Notes: generated by a model from the letters alone, not told the origin. A DNA stretch of 8,487 nt from Betaproteobacteria bacterium (GCA_028065725.1 JAPTVL010000545.1:1-8487); one strand, 5' to 3'; counted from the first letter of the stretch, positions 1 through 8,487 are shown. Translations and numbers: made by a program.

Positions 1-489
1 CGCGTTCGCCGCGCAGCAGCGCCCAGGCGTCTTCCAGGCGCGGCACGATGCGGTTCTCCGGCAGCAGGCACAGGAAATCGTCGGGCAGAAAATTCAAGCT
101 GGTCGGGCTTTCGGGCCCCGACAGCAGCATGAGACTGCCGGTCTCGGCGATGCCGCAGAAGGCCACTGCGAAGCCGATCCGGTCGTCGCCCCGGGCGCGG
201 CGCGATTCCACCTGCCAGCCTTCCGGCCACACGATATCGGCCAGCAGTGGATGCGGCGCGACGCACACGCGCTGCGGCAGATTCTGCGCCGCGAGGTAAT
301 CCCGGCATGGGTCCCCGCGACCTTGACCAGCTTGGCGAGGAAGCGCTCACGATCGGCTTCCGCCCATTGCGGCTGCGGCCCGTGCGCGTGGCCGCTCACG
401 CGCTGCATGACGTCAGGTGCATCGGCCCTCGCCGCATGGCCCAGCGCTTGCGAGATGCGGCCGAGGATGGCTGCGCGGCTGTCGCTCAT
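1..489 (-). pseudogene. lutC: LutC, LUD-domain lactate utilization protein; 3' end outside window, one frame change
   Basis: LutC is the third protein of the LutABC complex, which oxidises L-lactate to pyruvate in the cytoplasm. The start at 489 (MSDSRAAILGRI) has a strong GGAGGAGG site five bases upstream and overlaps the lutB stop as ATGA. The first frame reads LutC-like sequence to about position 305 (FLAKLVKVAG) and then becomes nonsense, ending at 94. From about 301 another frame continues as LutC (DYLAAQNLPQRV) to the window edge, with the LUD signature GIAETGSLMLLSG and then SLNFLPDDFLCLLPENRIVPRLEDAW. One extra base near 301-304, for example GGGG instead of GGG, would restore the frame. 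About 162 codons are visible; from memory the family is about 215-240 residues. Identification is confident. Whether the gene is truly broken or carries a sequence error cannot be settled here. Confidence 0.85.
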
Positions 490-494
490 GGCTG

Positions 495-502
495 CCTCCT
501 CC
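495..502 (-). promoter_or_regulatory. Strong ribosome binding site of lutC
   Basis: On the minus strand this reads GGAGGAGG, five bases before the ATG at 489. It fixes the lutC start, shows that lutC is initiated separately from lutB, and supports taking the lutB stop at 486-488 rather than reading through into lutC. Confidence 0.8.
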
Positions 503-1813
503 GCTGCCGCTGGGCCATGAAGGTGTCGCCCTGCGGCGCCGGCAGGGCGCGCGCGGCGGTCCAGGCCTGCGCAAAGGGCAGGCTGCGGAAGCGGCCACGG
601 TCGCCGCTCAATCGGTTGAGCAGCCTGGTGCCCAGGCGCGTTGCCCAGCGGTAGAGCTGCGGCCGCCGCGCAAAGAAGGCCCAGGCAGCCAGCGCCCAGC
701 GGCTGCGTGGCGGCTGCAATCCGCGCGAAAATTCCTGGCGAGCGATGCTCGCGTAGCAGCGTCGGCAGCGGGATGGACATGGGGCAGACTTCCTCGCAGC
801 GTCCGCACAGGGTCGAGGCATTGGGCAGCGGCCTGCCTTCGTCCAGCCCGACCATCAGGGGGGTGAGCACCGCGCCCATCGGCCCCGGGTAGACCCAGCC
901 GTAGGCATGGCCTCCCACCGCGCTGTAGACGGGGCAGTGGTTGAGGCAGGCGCCGCAGCGGATGCAGCGCAGCATCTCGTGATAGGCGCCACCGAGCATG
1001 CGGCTGCGGCCGTTGTCGACCAGCACCACGTGAAATTGCTCGGGACCGTCGGCATCGTTACCACGGCGCGGCCCGGTGAAAAACGTCGTGTAGGACGTGA
1101 TCTCCTGGCCGGTGGCGCTGCGTGCCAGCAGCCGCAGCAGCACTGAGGCGTCCTCCAGGTTCGGCACGACTTTCTCAATGCTGGCGAGCACGATGTGCAC
1201 GCGCGGCAGGGTGGCAGAGAGGTCGCCGTTGCCTTCGTTGGTGACGATGACGGTGGAGCCGGTCTCGGCGATGATGAAGTTGGCGCCGGTGATGCCGACG
1301 TCGGCCGCCAGGAATTTTTCCCGCAGCACCTGCCGCGCCTCGTCGACGATCTGCGGCACGGTCTCGAGCGGGCGGGTCAGCCCCGGCTGGTGATGCAGGT
1401 CTTCGAACAGTCTGGCGATCTGGGCGCGGGTCTTGTGCACCGCCGGCGCGATGATGTGGCTGGGTGGCTCGTGCGCGACCTGGATGATGTATTCGCCGAG
1501 ATCGGTCTCGACCACATCGAGGCCGGCGGCTTCGAGTGCGTCGTTGACGGCGATTTCCTCGCCGACCATGGATTTGCCCTTGGCCACTATTCTCGCGCCC
1601 GCTTTGCGGCAGATGTCGAGCACCGCGGCGCAGGCCTGCTCGGGCGTTTCCGCCCAGCGTACCTGACCGCCGGAAGCCGCTACCTGCTCTTCGAAACGCA
1701 GCAGGTAATGGTCGAGGTTGGCGAGCGTATGGTCCTTGATCGCACGTCCGGCCTCGCGCAGCGCGTCGAACTCGGGCAACTCGGAAAGGGTGGCGCGCCG
1801 CTTGTCGACGAAG

Positions 1814-1820
1814 CCCCCCC
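1814..1820 (-). repeat. Run of seven G at the first frame change of lutB
   Basis: On the minus strand the sequence is GCC followed by seven G and then CTTC. The upstream frame encodes the LutB N-terminus (LQQALAKA) and the downstream frame encodes GGFVDKRR. Eight G, or five, would join the two; seven does not. Such a run can slip during replication and is also a typical place for sequencing errors. Confidence 0.8.
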
Positions 1821-1900
1821 GGCCTTGGCCAGCGCCTGCTGCAGCGTCGCGTCGTTGAGGGCGCGTCGGGCGTTGTCGGAGAAGGCGTGCGAAGTCGGCT

Positions 1901-2653
1901 TCATGTCTTGTCGCCCGCGCCGATGTCGGGAGCATCGGTCATGCCGGCCAGCAGCTCGGCCAGGTGATACACCCGCACCGGGCTGTCCATGCGCTTGAGG
2001 CGGCCGGCGATGTTCATCAGGCAGCCGAGGTCGCCGGAGACCAGCACATCGGCGCCGCTGGCGATCACGGCTGCGGCCTTGTCGGACACCATGCGCGTCG
2101 AGATGTCTGGATATTTCACGCAGAAGGTGCCGCCGAAGCCACAGCAGACCTCGGCATCCTTCAGCTCGATCCGTTCCGCGCCGAGCGCGTCGATCAATGT
2201 GCACGGCGCCGCGTGGACGCCGAGTTCGCGCCGGGCCGAGCAGGAGTCGTGCATCGCAACCTTGCCGGCGAAATGCGCCTCGGCAACCAGGTCGCCGGCG
2301 TGTTCGGCGAGGAAGGCGGACAGTTCGCGTGTGCGCGCTGCCAGGTTCTGCGCCGCTGCCAGCGTTTCCGGCTCGTCGCGAAACAGCTCGGGATAGTGTT
2401 TGACCAGCATGCCGGCGCAGGAGCCGGAAGGGACGACGACATGGTCGTAGCCCGCGAAGGCCGCGATGACCTGGCGCGCGATCACCCGCGCGTTCTCGAA
2501 ATCGCCGCTGTTGTAGGCGGGCTGGCCGCAGCAGGTCTGCTCGGGCGGCACCACCACCTCGGCGCCCAGTCGCTCGAGCAGGCGCACCGCAGCGAATCCG
2601 ACGCTGGGACGGAACAGGTCGACGAGACAGGTCACGAACAATGCGGCGCGCAT
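1901..2653 (-). CDS. lutA: LutA, (Fe-S)-binding subunit of the L-lactate oxidation complex
   Basis: An intact 250-residue protein of the LutA/YkgE family, with two cysteine-rich CCG domains as found in heterodisulfide reductase and glycolate oxidase subunits. The first domain has Cys9, CCG at 41-43 and Cys79; the second has Cys138, CCG at 170-172, Cys178 and Cys211. These are expected to bind an iron-sulfur cluster and pass electrons from lactate to the quinone pool together with LutB and LutC. The start MRAALFVTCLVDLFRP matches the usual family N-terminus and was chosen for that reason; only a weak GGA lies upstream. There is no signal peptide, so the protein is cytoplasmic. It is the first gene of lutABC and its TGA overlaps the lutB ATG. 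No LutR-type GntR regulator and no lactate permease lie in the window. The family call is firm; lactate as substrate is inferred from the LutABC gene order. Confidence 0.93.
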   Translation of the reverse strand: MRAALFVTCLVDLFRPSVGFAAVRLLERLGAEVVVPPEQTCCGQPAYNSGDFENARVIARQVIAAFAGYDHVVVPSGSCAGMLVKHYPELFRDEPETLAAAQNLAARTRELSAFLAEHAGDLVAEAHFAGKVAMHDSCSARRELGVHAAPCTLIDALGAERIELKDAEVCCGFGGTFCVKYPDISTRMVSDKAAAVIASGADVLVSGDLGCLMNIAGRLKRMDSPVRVYHLAELLAGMTDAPDIGAGDKT

Positions 2654-2748
2654 GGGGAGTCCGGGAAGTCGGTCCCTTTATGTTAGCGGTTAACGGGGGA
2701 CGTACGGTTTTTTGTCGATCGGCGAAGCCCCATCCGCTGTGGGTAGGC

Positions 2749-2758
2749 TAAGCGCTTA
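2749..2758. repeat. Ten-base perfect palindrome between the DUF2288 gene and lutA
   Basis: TAAGCGCTTA lies in the 129-base gap between the DUF2288 stop (2783) and the lutA start (2653), about 95 bases upstream of lutA. It could be a half-site or a small operator for the lut operon, but a single short palindrome is weak evidence. I saw no convincing -35/-10 pair or intrinsic terminator in this gap, only a weak AT-rich stretch (TAACATAAA on the minus strand) near 2676-2684. Confidence 0.3.
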
Positions 2759-2782
2759 TCGCTCGCCCGGATCAGATGCTAG

Positions 2783-3097
2783 TTACGCCGAATCCAGTTC
2801 CTTCAGCACTTCCTGTACCAGTACCCACGGCGCCACCACCACGGCCCAGAACATAGGCTGGCGTGCATGCCAGTCCTCGGCATCTGCGAGTTCGGCGCGG
2901 GCGATGCGGCCGTCGGCGAGCCATTCCTGCACGGTGGCGGCGTTGTTCTCGGCAACGTGCAGCGCGGTATCGACCAAGTCCGTACCGGGGGCGACCTTGA
3001 TGACGCTGCCTCGCGCGAAGTGGCGTTCGAGCTCGGGCCAGGCGAGCTGGGCGGTTTCGAGGTTGAGCTTGGCGCGGAGAATGTTGCTGGGGGTCAT
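2783..3097 (-). CDS. DUF2288 family protein of unknown function
   Basis: A 104-residue protein that I recognise as DUF2288 from its conserved core: LRAKLNLETAQLAWPELERHFARG, then VIKVAPGTDLVDTA, a middle helix with VQEWLADGRIARA, and the C-terminal block FWAVVVAPWVLVQEV. It has no signal peptide, no membrane segment and no obvious catalytic motif; the family has no established function that I know of. The ATG at 3097 was chosen because the family-like sequence begins right after it. A TTG at 3130 would add eleven residues encoded almost entirely by a heptanucleotide repeat, so I reject it. No clear ribosome binding site precedes the ATG. The gene lies 47 bases after ygiQ on the same strand and is probably co-transcribed with it. 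Confidence 0.85.
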   Translation of the reverse strand: MTPSNILRAKLNLETAQLAWPELERHFARGSVIKVAPGTDLVDTALHVAENNAATVQEWLADGRIARAELADAEDWHARQPMFWAVVVAPWVLVQEVLKELDSA

Positions 3098-3103
3098 GTC
3101 GAG

Positions 3104-3131
3104 ATGCAAGTTACAAGATACAAGTTGCAAG
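3104..3131 (-). repeat. Four-unit heptanucleotide tandem repeat upstream of the DUF2288 gene
   Basis: On the minus strand four 7-base units follow each other: CTTGCAA, CTTGTAT, CTTGTAA, CTTGCAT (consensus CTTGYAW). A degenerate fifth unit, CTCGACA, runs into the start codon. The repeat fills most of the 47-base gap between the ygiQ stop and the DUF2288 start and occupies the place where a ribosome binding site would be. Confidence 0.85.
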
Positions 3132-3144
3132 AAGAGGGCAAAGG

Positions 3145-5448
<2,304 letters not shown>

Positions 5449-5478
5449 GGGGCTATCCGCGGCATGCGCGGAAAAGGA

Positions 5479-5805
5479 TCAATTGACGCCTAGCAGTTCG
5501 ACTTCAAACACCAGCGTGGCATTCGGCGGGATCACGCCGCCCGCGCCGCGCGAACCGTAGCCCAGTTCCGGCGGAATGGTGAGCTTGCGCTTGCCGCCGA
5601 TCTGCATGCCGGCCACGCCCTGGTCCCAGCCGGGGATGACCTGGCCGGCGCCGAGGCGGAATTCGAACGGGTCGTTGCGGTCGACGCTGGAGTCGAATTT
5701 CTTGCCGTCGGTGAGCCAGCCGGTGTAGTGCACCGTCACGTACTGGCCGGCGCTGGCGGTGGCGCCGCTGCCGACGACGATATCTTCAATGGTGAGTTCG
5801 CTCAT
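5479..5805 (-). CDS. FKBP-type peptidyl-prolyl cis-trans isomerase, small cytoplasmic form
   Basis: A single-domain FKBP of 108 residues, the size of minimal FKBP12-like enzymes, which catalyse cis-trans isomerisation of proline peptide bonds and help protein folding. Active-site residues line up with FKBP12: Tyr27, Phe37 and Asp38 in [15 protein letters not shown], Phe47, Val56-Ile57 and Trp60 in [11 protein letters not shown], Tyr83 in ELGYGSRG and Phe100 near the C-terminus. There is no signal peptide or membrane anchor, so the protein should be cytoplasmic. The start at 5805 ([10 protein letters not shown]) was chosen over an in-frame upstream ATG at 5874 because the family begins here and an AGGGA lies eight bases upstream. 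It probably heads an operon with ygiQ, which starts 30 bases downstream. Confidence 0.95.
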   Translation of the reverse strand: MSELTIEDIVVGSGATASAGQYVTVHYTGWLTDGKKFDSSVDRNDPFEFRLGAGQVIPGWDQGVAGMQIGGKRKLTIPPELGYGSRGAGGVIPPNATLVFEVELLGVN

Positions 5806-5839
5806 GGATTCAGTCCCTGGAGTGTGAGTTGACGATTGA

Positions 5840-5863
5840 CGCGCATAAGACAGGCGATGCGCG
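5840..5863. repeat. Inverted repeat in the leader of the FKBP gene
   Basis: Seven-base perfect arms CGCGCAT and ATGCGCG flank a ten-base spacer, 34 bases upstream of the FKBP start. A short direct repeat (TTGACGATTGACG on the plus strand) lies beside it at 5829-5841. On the minus strand no T run follows, so it is not a standard terminator for the TRAP genes. It could be an operator or an mRNA hairpin for the FKBP operon. Confidence 0.4.
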
Positions 5864-5904
5864 AAGCCGTTCATTTTCTCACGTTTCCCGCCCCGGGCCG
5901 AGCC

Positions 5905-7302
5905 TCAACGCCACTCGGCGGGCAGGTAGTAGGCGTCGGGATCGACGTCGACGGGGATTTCGGTGACGCTGCTGGCGTCCGGCGGGGCGTCGCGCAGCAC
6001 CACCTGCGGGAAAGCCAGCACCACGGCGACCATGAACAGCTGGATGACGAGGAAGGGGATCGCGCCCCAGTAGATGTCGGCGGTGCGGATGCTTTTGGGC
6101 GCAACGCTCTTCAGGTAGAACAGCGCGAAGCCGAAAGGCGGATGCATGAAGGCGGTCTGCATGTTGACCGCGAGCATGACGCCGAACCAGATCGGGTCGA
6201 TGCCGAGCTTGTAGGCGATGGGCCCCACCAGCGGCACGACGATGAAGGCGATCTCGAAGAAGTCGAGGAAGAACGCCAGCGTGAACACCAGCAGGTTGAC
6301 CACGACGAGAAAGCCGAGCACCCCGCCGGGCAGTTGGTTGAACAGGTGCTCCACCCACACGTCGCCATCGAGCCCGCGGAACACCAGGGTGAAAATGGTC
6401 GAGCCGATCAGGATGAAGATGACGAAGGTGGTGAGCCTGGTGGTGCTGTCCATCGCCTGCGTCAGCTGCAGGCGGCTCAAACGCCCGCGCGCCAGTGCCA
6501 GCAGCAGGGCGCCGGCCGCCCCCATCGCGCCGCCCTCGGTCGGGGTGGCGATGCCGAGGAAGATGGTGCCGAGCACCAGGAAGATCAGCACCAGCGGCGG
6601 CACCAGCGTGGTGAAGACGCGCAGCAGCAGCGCCGACCCGTGCAGGGTGCGTGCGCTGGCTGGCATGGCGGGAGCGGCGTGCGGCTTCACCAGCGTGACG
6701 CCGAACACGTAGAGCAGATACAGCCCCACCAGTGCCAGACCCGGGACGAGCGCGCCCTTGTACAGGTCGCCGACCGAGGCGCCGAGCTGGTCGGCCAGCA
6801 CGATCAGCACCAGCGAGGGCGGAATGATCTGCGCCAGGGTGCCGGAGGCGGCGATCACGCCGGAGGCCAGCCGCTTGTCGTAGCCGTAGCGCAGCATCAC
6901 CGGCAGCGAGATCAGGCCCATGGCGATGACGGTGGCGGCGACCACGCCGGTGGTGGCGGCAAGCAGCCCGCCAACCAGGATCACCGCGTAGGCCAGCCCG
7001 CCGCGCAGCGAGCCGAACAGCTGGCCGATGGTGTCGAGCAGGTCTTCGGCCATGCCGGAGCGTTCGAGGATGAGGCCCATGAAGGCGAAGAAGGGAATCG
7101 CCAGCAGCGTAGGGTTGGCGACGATGCCGTAGACGCGCTCGGGCAGCGCGTGCAGCAGCGAGACGTCGAACAGTCCCGACGCGATGCCGATGCCGGCGAA
7201 CAGCAGGCCGTTGGCAGCGAGCGCGAACGCCACCGGATAGCCCAGCAGCAGGAAGGCCACCAGGCCGAGGAACATCAGCGGCGCCAGGAATCCGGCTTCC
7301 AT
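5905..7302 (-). CDS. dctM: TRAP transporter large permease subunit, DctM / FcbT3-like
   Basis: A 465-residue polytopic inner-membrane protein, the channel-forming large subunit of a tripartite ATP-independent periplasmic transporter that drives uptake of organic acids with a sodium or proton gradient. Conserved family blocks are PTLLAIPFFAFMGLILERSG (64-83), GGLLAATTGVVAA (111-123), GTLAQIIPPSLVLI (154-167) and TPTEGGAMGA (253-262). FLDFFEIAFIVVPL (345-358) and NMQTAFMHPPFGFALFYLK (380-398) are of the type seen in the mannitol/chloroaromatic subgroup. About a dozen hydrophobic segments are spread along the chain, followed by a polar, acidic tail from about residue 436. The start overlaps the dctQ stop as TGATG, with GAGGA nine bases upstream, so the two are translationally coupled. 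The substrate cannot be read from the sequence. Confidence 0.93.
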   Translation of the reverse strand: MEAGFLAPLMFLGLVAFLLLGYPVAFALAANGLLFAGIGIASGLFDVSLLHALPERVYGIVANPTLLAIPFFAFMGLILERSGMAEDLLDTIGQLFGSLRGGLAYAVILVGGLLAATTGVVAATVIAMGLISLPVMLRYGYDKRLASGVIAASGTLAQIIPPSLVLIVLADQLGASVGDLYKGALVPGLALVGLYLLYVFGVTLVKPHAAPAMPASARTLHGSALLLRVFTTLVPPLVLIFLVLGTIFLGIATPTEGGAMGAAGALLLALARGRLSRLQLTQAMDSTTRLTTFVIFILIGSTIFTLVFRGLDGDVWVEHLFNQLPGGVLGFLVVVNLLVFTLAFFLDFFEIAFIVVPLVGPIAYKLGIDPIWFGVMLAVNMQTAFMHPPFGFALFYLKSVAPKSIRTADIYWGAIPFLVIQLFMVAVVLAFPQVVLRDAPPDASSVTEIPVDVDPDAYYLPAEWR

Positions 7303-7841
7303 CAGACATCTTCCTCGGGCGCTTCGCGCGGCAGCGCGAGGTGGCCGCTGAGCACGCCGACGCGCTTGATGATTTCAGCCACCCCCTGCAGTGCGAGCAG
7401 GGCAAAGCCTGCCGGCAGCAGCAGCTTCACCGGCCAGCGCAGCAGACCGCCCGCGTCGGGGGACATTTCGTTCGTGACCCAGGCCTCATGGAACATCGGC
7501 CAGGCGAGCCAGGCCAGCAGCACCGCCATCGGCAGCAGGAACAGCAGGCCGCCGGCGAGATCGATCCACGCCTGCCCGCGCGGGCCGAAACGGTTGTAGA
7601 GGATGTCGATGCGCACGTGGCCGTTGTGCTTCAGCGTGTAGCCCGCGCCCAGCAGGAACATCGCGCCGAACAGATACCACTGGATTTCCAGCCAGGCGTT
7701 GGAGCTTTCGCCGAACAGATAGCGGACAAGCGCGTTGCCGGCCGAAATCAGGGTGGCGATCAGCACCAGCCAGATGACGACGCGGCCGACACGCTCCGTC
7801 AGCGCGTCGATCAGGCGTGCCAGCGCGAGCAGGGATTTCAA
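7302..7841 (-). CDS. dctQ: TRAP transporter small permease subunit, DctQ / FcbT2-like, TTG start
   Basis: A 179-residue protein with four predicted membrane segments (about 20-38, 50-70, 92-115 and 137-155), the normal architecture of the DctQ small subunit that pairs with DctM. Typical features are NALVRYLFGESSNAWLEIQW, the stretch GYTLKHNGHVRIDILYNR (67-84) and an amphipathic end with many acidic residues. No ATG is available at the proper place. I chose a TTG at 7841, which overlaps the esterase stop as TTGA and has GGGAGG about ten bases upstream. The frame stays open far upstream to 8417, but that part is antisense-like shadow of the esterase gene and is not part of the protein. Together with dctM it forms the membrane part of a transporter; no binding protein gene is present. 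Confidence 0.9.
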   Translation of the reverse strand: MKSLLALARLIDALTERVGRVVIWLVLIATLISAGNALVRYLFGESSNAWLEIQWYLFGAMFLLGAGYTLKHNGHVRIDILYNRFGPRGQAWIDLAGGLLFLLPMAVLLAWLAWPMFHEAWVTNEMSPDAGGLLRWPVKLLLPAGFALLALQGVAEIIKRVGVLSGHLALPREAPEEDV

Positions 7842-8449
7842 AGCGCGCCGGCCTCCCGGAGGAACTCGGCCAGCCGTTCGGCGACCACGCGATAGCCGGC
7901 GGCGTTGGCGTGGATGGGGTCGGCCTTGAGGCGGTTGTCCTTCAGCACGTCGTTGAAGACGTCGTCTTCCAGCGGCAGCCGCATGTCTTCGGCGACGCGC
8001 TGATAGAAATCCGGCGCGCCGCCGAACAGCTTCGGCTCGGGCACGGCGATCAGCATGACCTCCGCCCCACTGGAGCGAATCGTCTGCACCAGCAGGCGCA
8101 GGTTGTTCTCGGTCGCGGCGTCGGGCTGCTTCCTCAGCATGTCGTTGCCGCCCAGGCACAGCAGCACCAGACGTGGCTGGTGCTCGGCCAGCACTGCGGG
8201 AAGGCGTTGCAAGGCTGAGGCGGTGGTGTCGCCGGGCACGCCGGCGTTGATCACGGTGCGTCCGGTCAGCGTGGCCAGCACGGCGGGGTAGGCGGTGTCG
8301 CTGCTGGCGCCGGTGCCGTGGGTGAGGCTGTCGCCGAAGGCGACGATGACGTCGTGCGAATTGAGCTTCGGCAGCGTCGGTGCGCGGTCGCACGCGGCGA
8401 GCAGAACAGCAAGACAAACCGCGAAGAAAAGGCGGCTGGCGCCACGCAT
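7838..8449 (-). CDS. GDSL-type esterase/lipase (TesA-like) with lipoprotein signal
   Basis: A 203-residue SGNH/GDSL hydrolase similar to TesA/arylesterases, which cleave ester or thioester bonds. The N-terminus is a lipoprotein signal peptide (FFAVCLAVLLAAC) with lipobox cysteine Cys20. The following residue is Asp21, which in enterobacteria retains lipoproteins on the inner membrane, so a periplasmic, membrane-tethered enzyme is likely. Catalytic blocks are all present: AFGDSLTHGTG with nucleophile Ser41, NAGVPGDTT with oxyanion Gly73, GGND with Asn102, and DPIHANAAGY with Asp177 and His180. The start MRGASRLF lies one base after the stop of the preceding gene, and the stop overlaps the dctQ TTG. 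The co-operonic TRAP permease suggests, by inference only, that it acts on a compound related to the transported one. Confidence 0.92.
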   Translation of the reverse strand: MRGASRLFFAVCLAVLLAACDRAPTLPKLNSHDVIVAFGDSLTHGTGASSDTAYPAVLATLTGRTVINAGVPGDTTASALQRLPAVLAEHQPRLVLLCLGGNDMLRKQPDAATENNLRLLVQTIRSSGAEVMLIAVPEPKLFGGAPDFYQRVAEDMRLPLEDDVFNDVLKDNRLKADPIHANAAGYRVVAERLAEFLREAGAL

Positions 8450-8450
8450 C

Positions 8451-8487
8451 TCAGTTGCCCGCGACGGTCATCTTGTCGATCAGGATC
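8451..8487 (-). CDS. C-terminal end of an unidentified upstream gene
   Basis: Only eleven codons plus TGA are visible, reading ILIDKMTVAGN and stop. The stop is one base before the esterase ATG (TGAGATG), so this is almost certainly the 3' end of a gene in the same operon. The ending loosely resembles the C-termini of TldD/PmbA-type proteins, but eleven residues are too few for an identification. Confidence 0.5.
   Translation of the reverse strand, partial: ILIDKMTVAGN

Larger units (their letters stand above)
486..1904 (-). pseudogene. lutB: LutB, LUD-domain iron-sulfur protein of lactate oxidation; two frame changes
   Basis: LutB (YkgF family) is the electron-transferring subunit of the LutABC lactate-oxidising complex. 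Translation starts at the ATG at 1904, overlapping the lutA stop as ATGA, and reads MKPTSHAFSDNARRALNDA. That frame is lost at a run of seven G (1814-1820); left alone it stops at 1680. The next frame carries GGFVDKRRATLSELPEF, the LUD core FIIAETGSTVIVTNEGNGDL, a 4Fe-4S motif CIRCGACLNHCP (about 931-966) and a second cluster motif CGRCEEVCPM. Near 738-745 the frame changes again; the C-terminal part continues QEFSRGLQPPRSRWALAAWAFF and ends at TGA 486-488, overlapping the lutC start. Length from start to stop is 1419 bases, so the shifts cancel and a repaired product would be about 472 residues, close to the family's roughly 475. Conservation on both sides suggests recent lesions or sequencing errors. 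Confidence 0.85.

Noticed and set aside
94..1935. A single 613-residue frame spanning most of lutB and the start of lutC
   Set aside because: Its ends are nonsense: the first ~40 and the last ~60 residues match no LUD protein, and the stretch between the lutB core and MSDSRAAI is low-complexity Ala/Pro/Arg. The true ends lie in other frames and are fixed by ATGA overlaps at 1901-1904 and 486-489.
1195..2686. Plus-strand open frames opposite lutA and lutB
   Set aside because: No family motifs; the opposite strand encodes clear LutA and LutB domains.
2700..2730. Possible intrinsic terminator near the T run at 2708-2713
   Set aside because: The T run is on the plus strand with no good hairpin before it, while all genes are on the minus strand, where it reads as A.
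5806..5874. Upstream ATG that would add 23 residues to the FKBP
   Set aside because: The added peptide is not FKBP-like and is not a signal peptide, and the ATG at 5805 has a better ribosome site.
5836..7599. Long plus-strand open frame of 587 codons
   Set aside because: It is antisense to dctM and dctQ and rich in Gln, His, Glu and Asp, the usual shadow of a GC-rich membrane protein gene. It has no recognisable domain.
7842..8417. N-terminal extension of dctQ reaching back to 8417
   Set aside because: It lies fully inside the esterase gene in another frame, is Arg/His-rich and has no membrane or signal features; DctQ proteins normally have about 160-200 residues.

Overview
This is a GC-rich window in which every gene I can support lies on the minus strand, so transcription runs from high to low coordinates. 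The gene families and sequence style suggest a betaproteobacterium, perhaps a Rhodocyclales or Thiobacillus-like organism. That placement is inference from protein resemblance and composition; no rRNA or other marker gene is present.

Right block (8487 to 5905): the last codons of an unidentified gene, then a GDSL-type esterase carrying a lipoprotein signal, then the small (DctQ) and large (DctM) membrane subunits of a TRAP transporter that resembles the mannitol/chloroaromatic (FcbT2/FcbT3) subgroup. Each junction is tight: a 1-base gap, a TTGA overlap and a TGATG overlap. The block therefore looks like one translationally coupled operon. No periplasmic solute-binding protein is visible.

Middle block (5805 to 2783): a small cytoplasmic FKBP-type prolyl isomerase, a YgiQ-family radical SAM protein with nine lysine-rich pentapeptide repeats in its tail, and a DUF2288 protein. 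The YgiQ/DUF2288 gap holds a four-unit heptanucleotide tandem repeat where a ribosome binding site would normally lie.

Left block (2653 to 1): lutA-lutB-lutC, the iron-sulfur and LUD-domain proteins of the LutABC L-lactate oxidation complex, joined by two 4-base ATGA overlaps. lutA is intact. lutB is read in three segments separated by two frame changes, one of them at a run of seven G, and lutC changes frame once before leaving the window. The protein sequence on both sides of each break is well conserved, so these are either recent mutations, a switchable tract or sequencing/assembly errors. The two lutB shifts cancel in length (1419 bases, exactly 473 codons). No tRNA, rRNA, CRISPR array, insertion sequence or prophage gene was seen, and no gene-free stretch exceeds about 130 bases.
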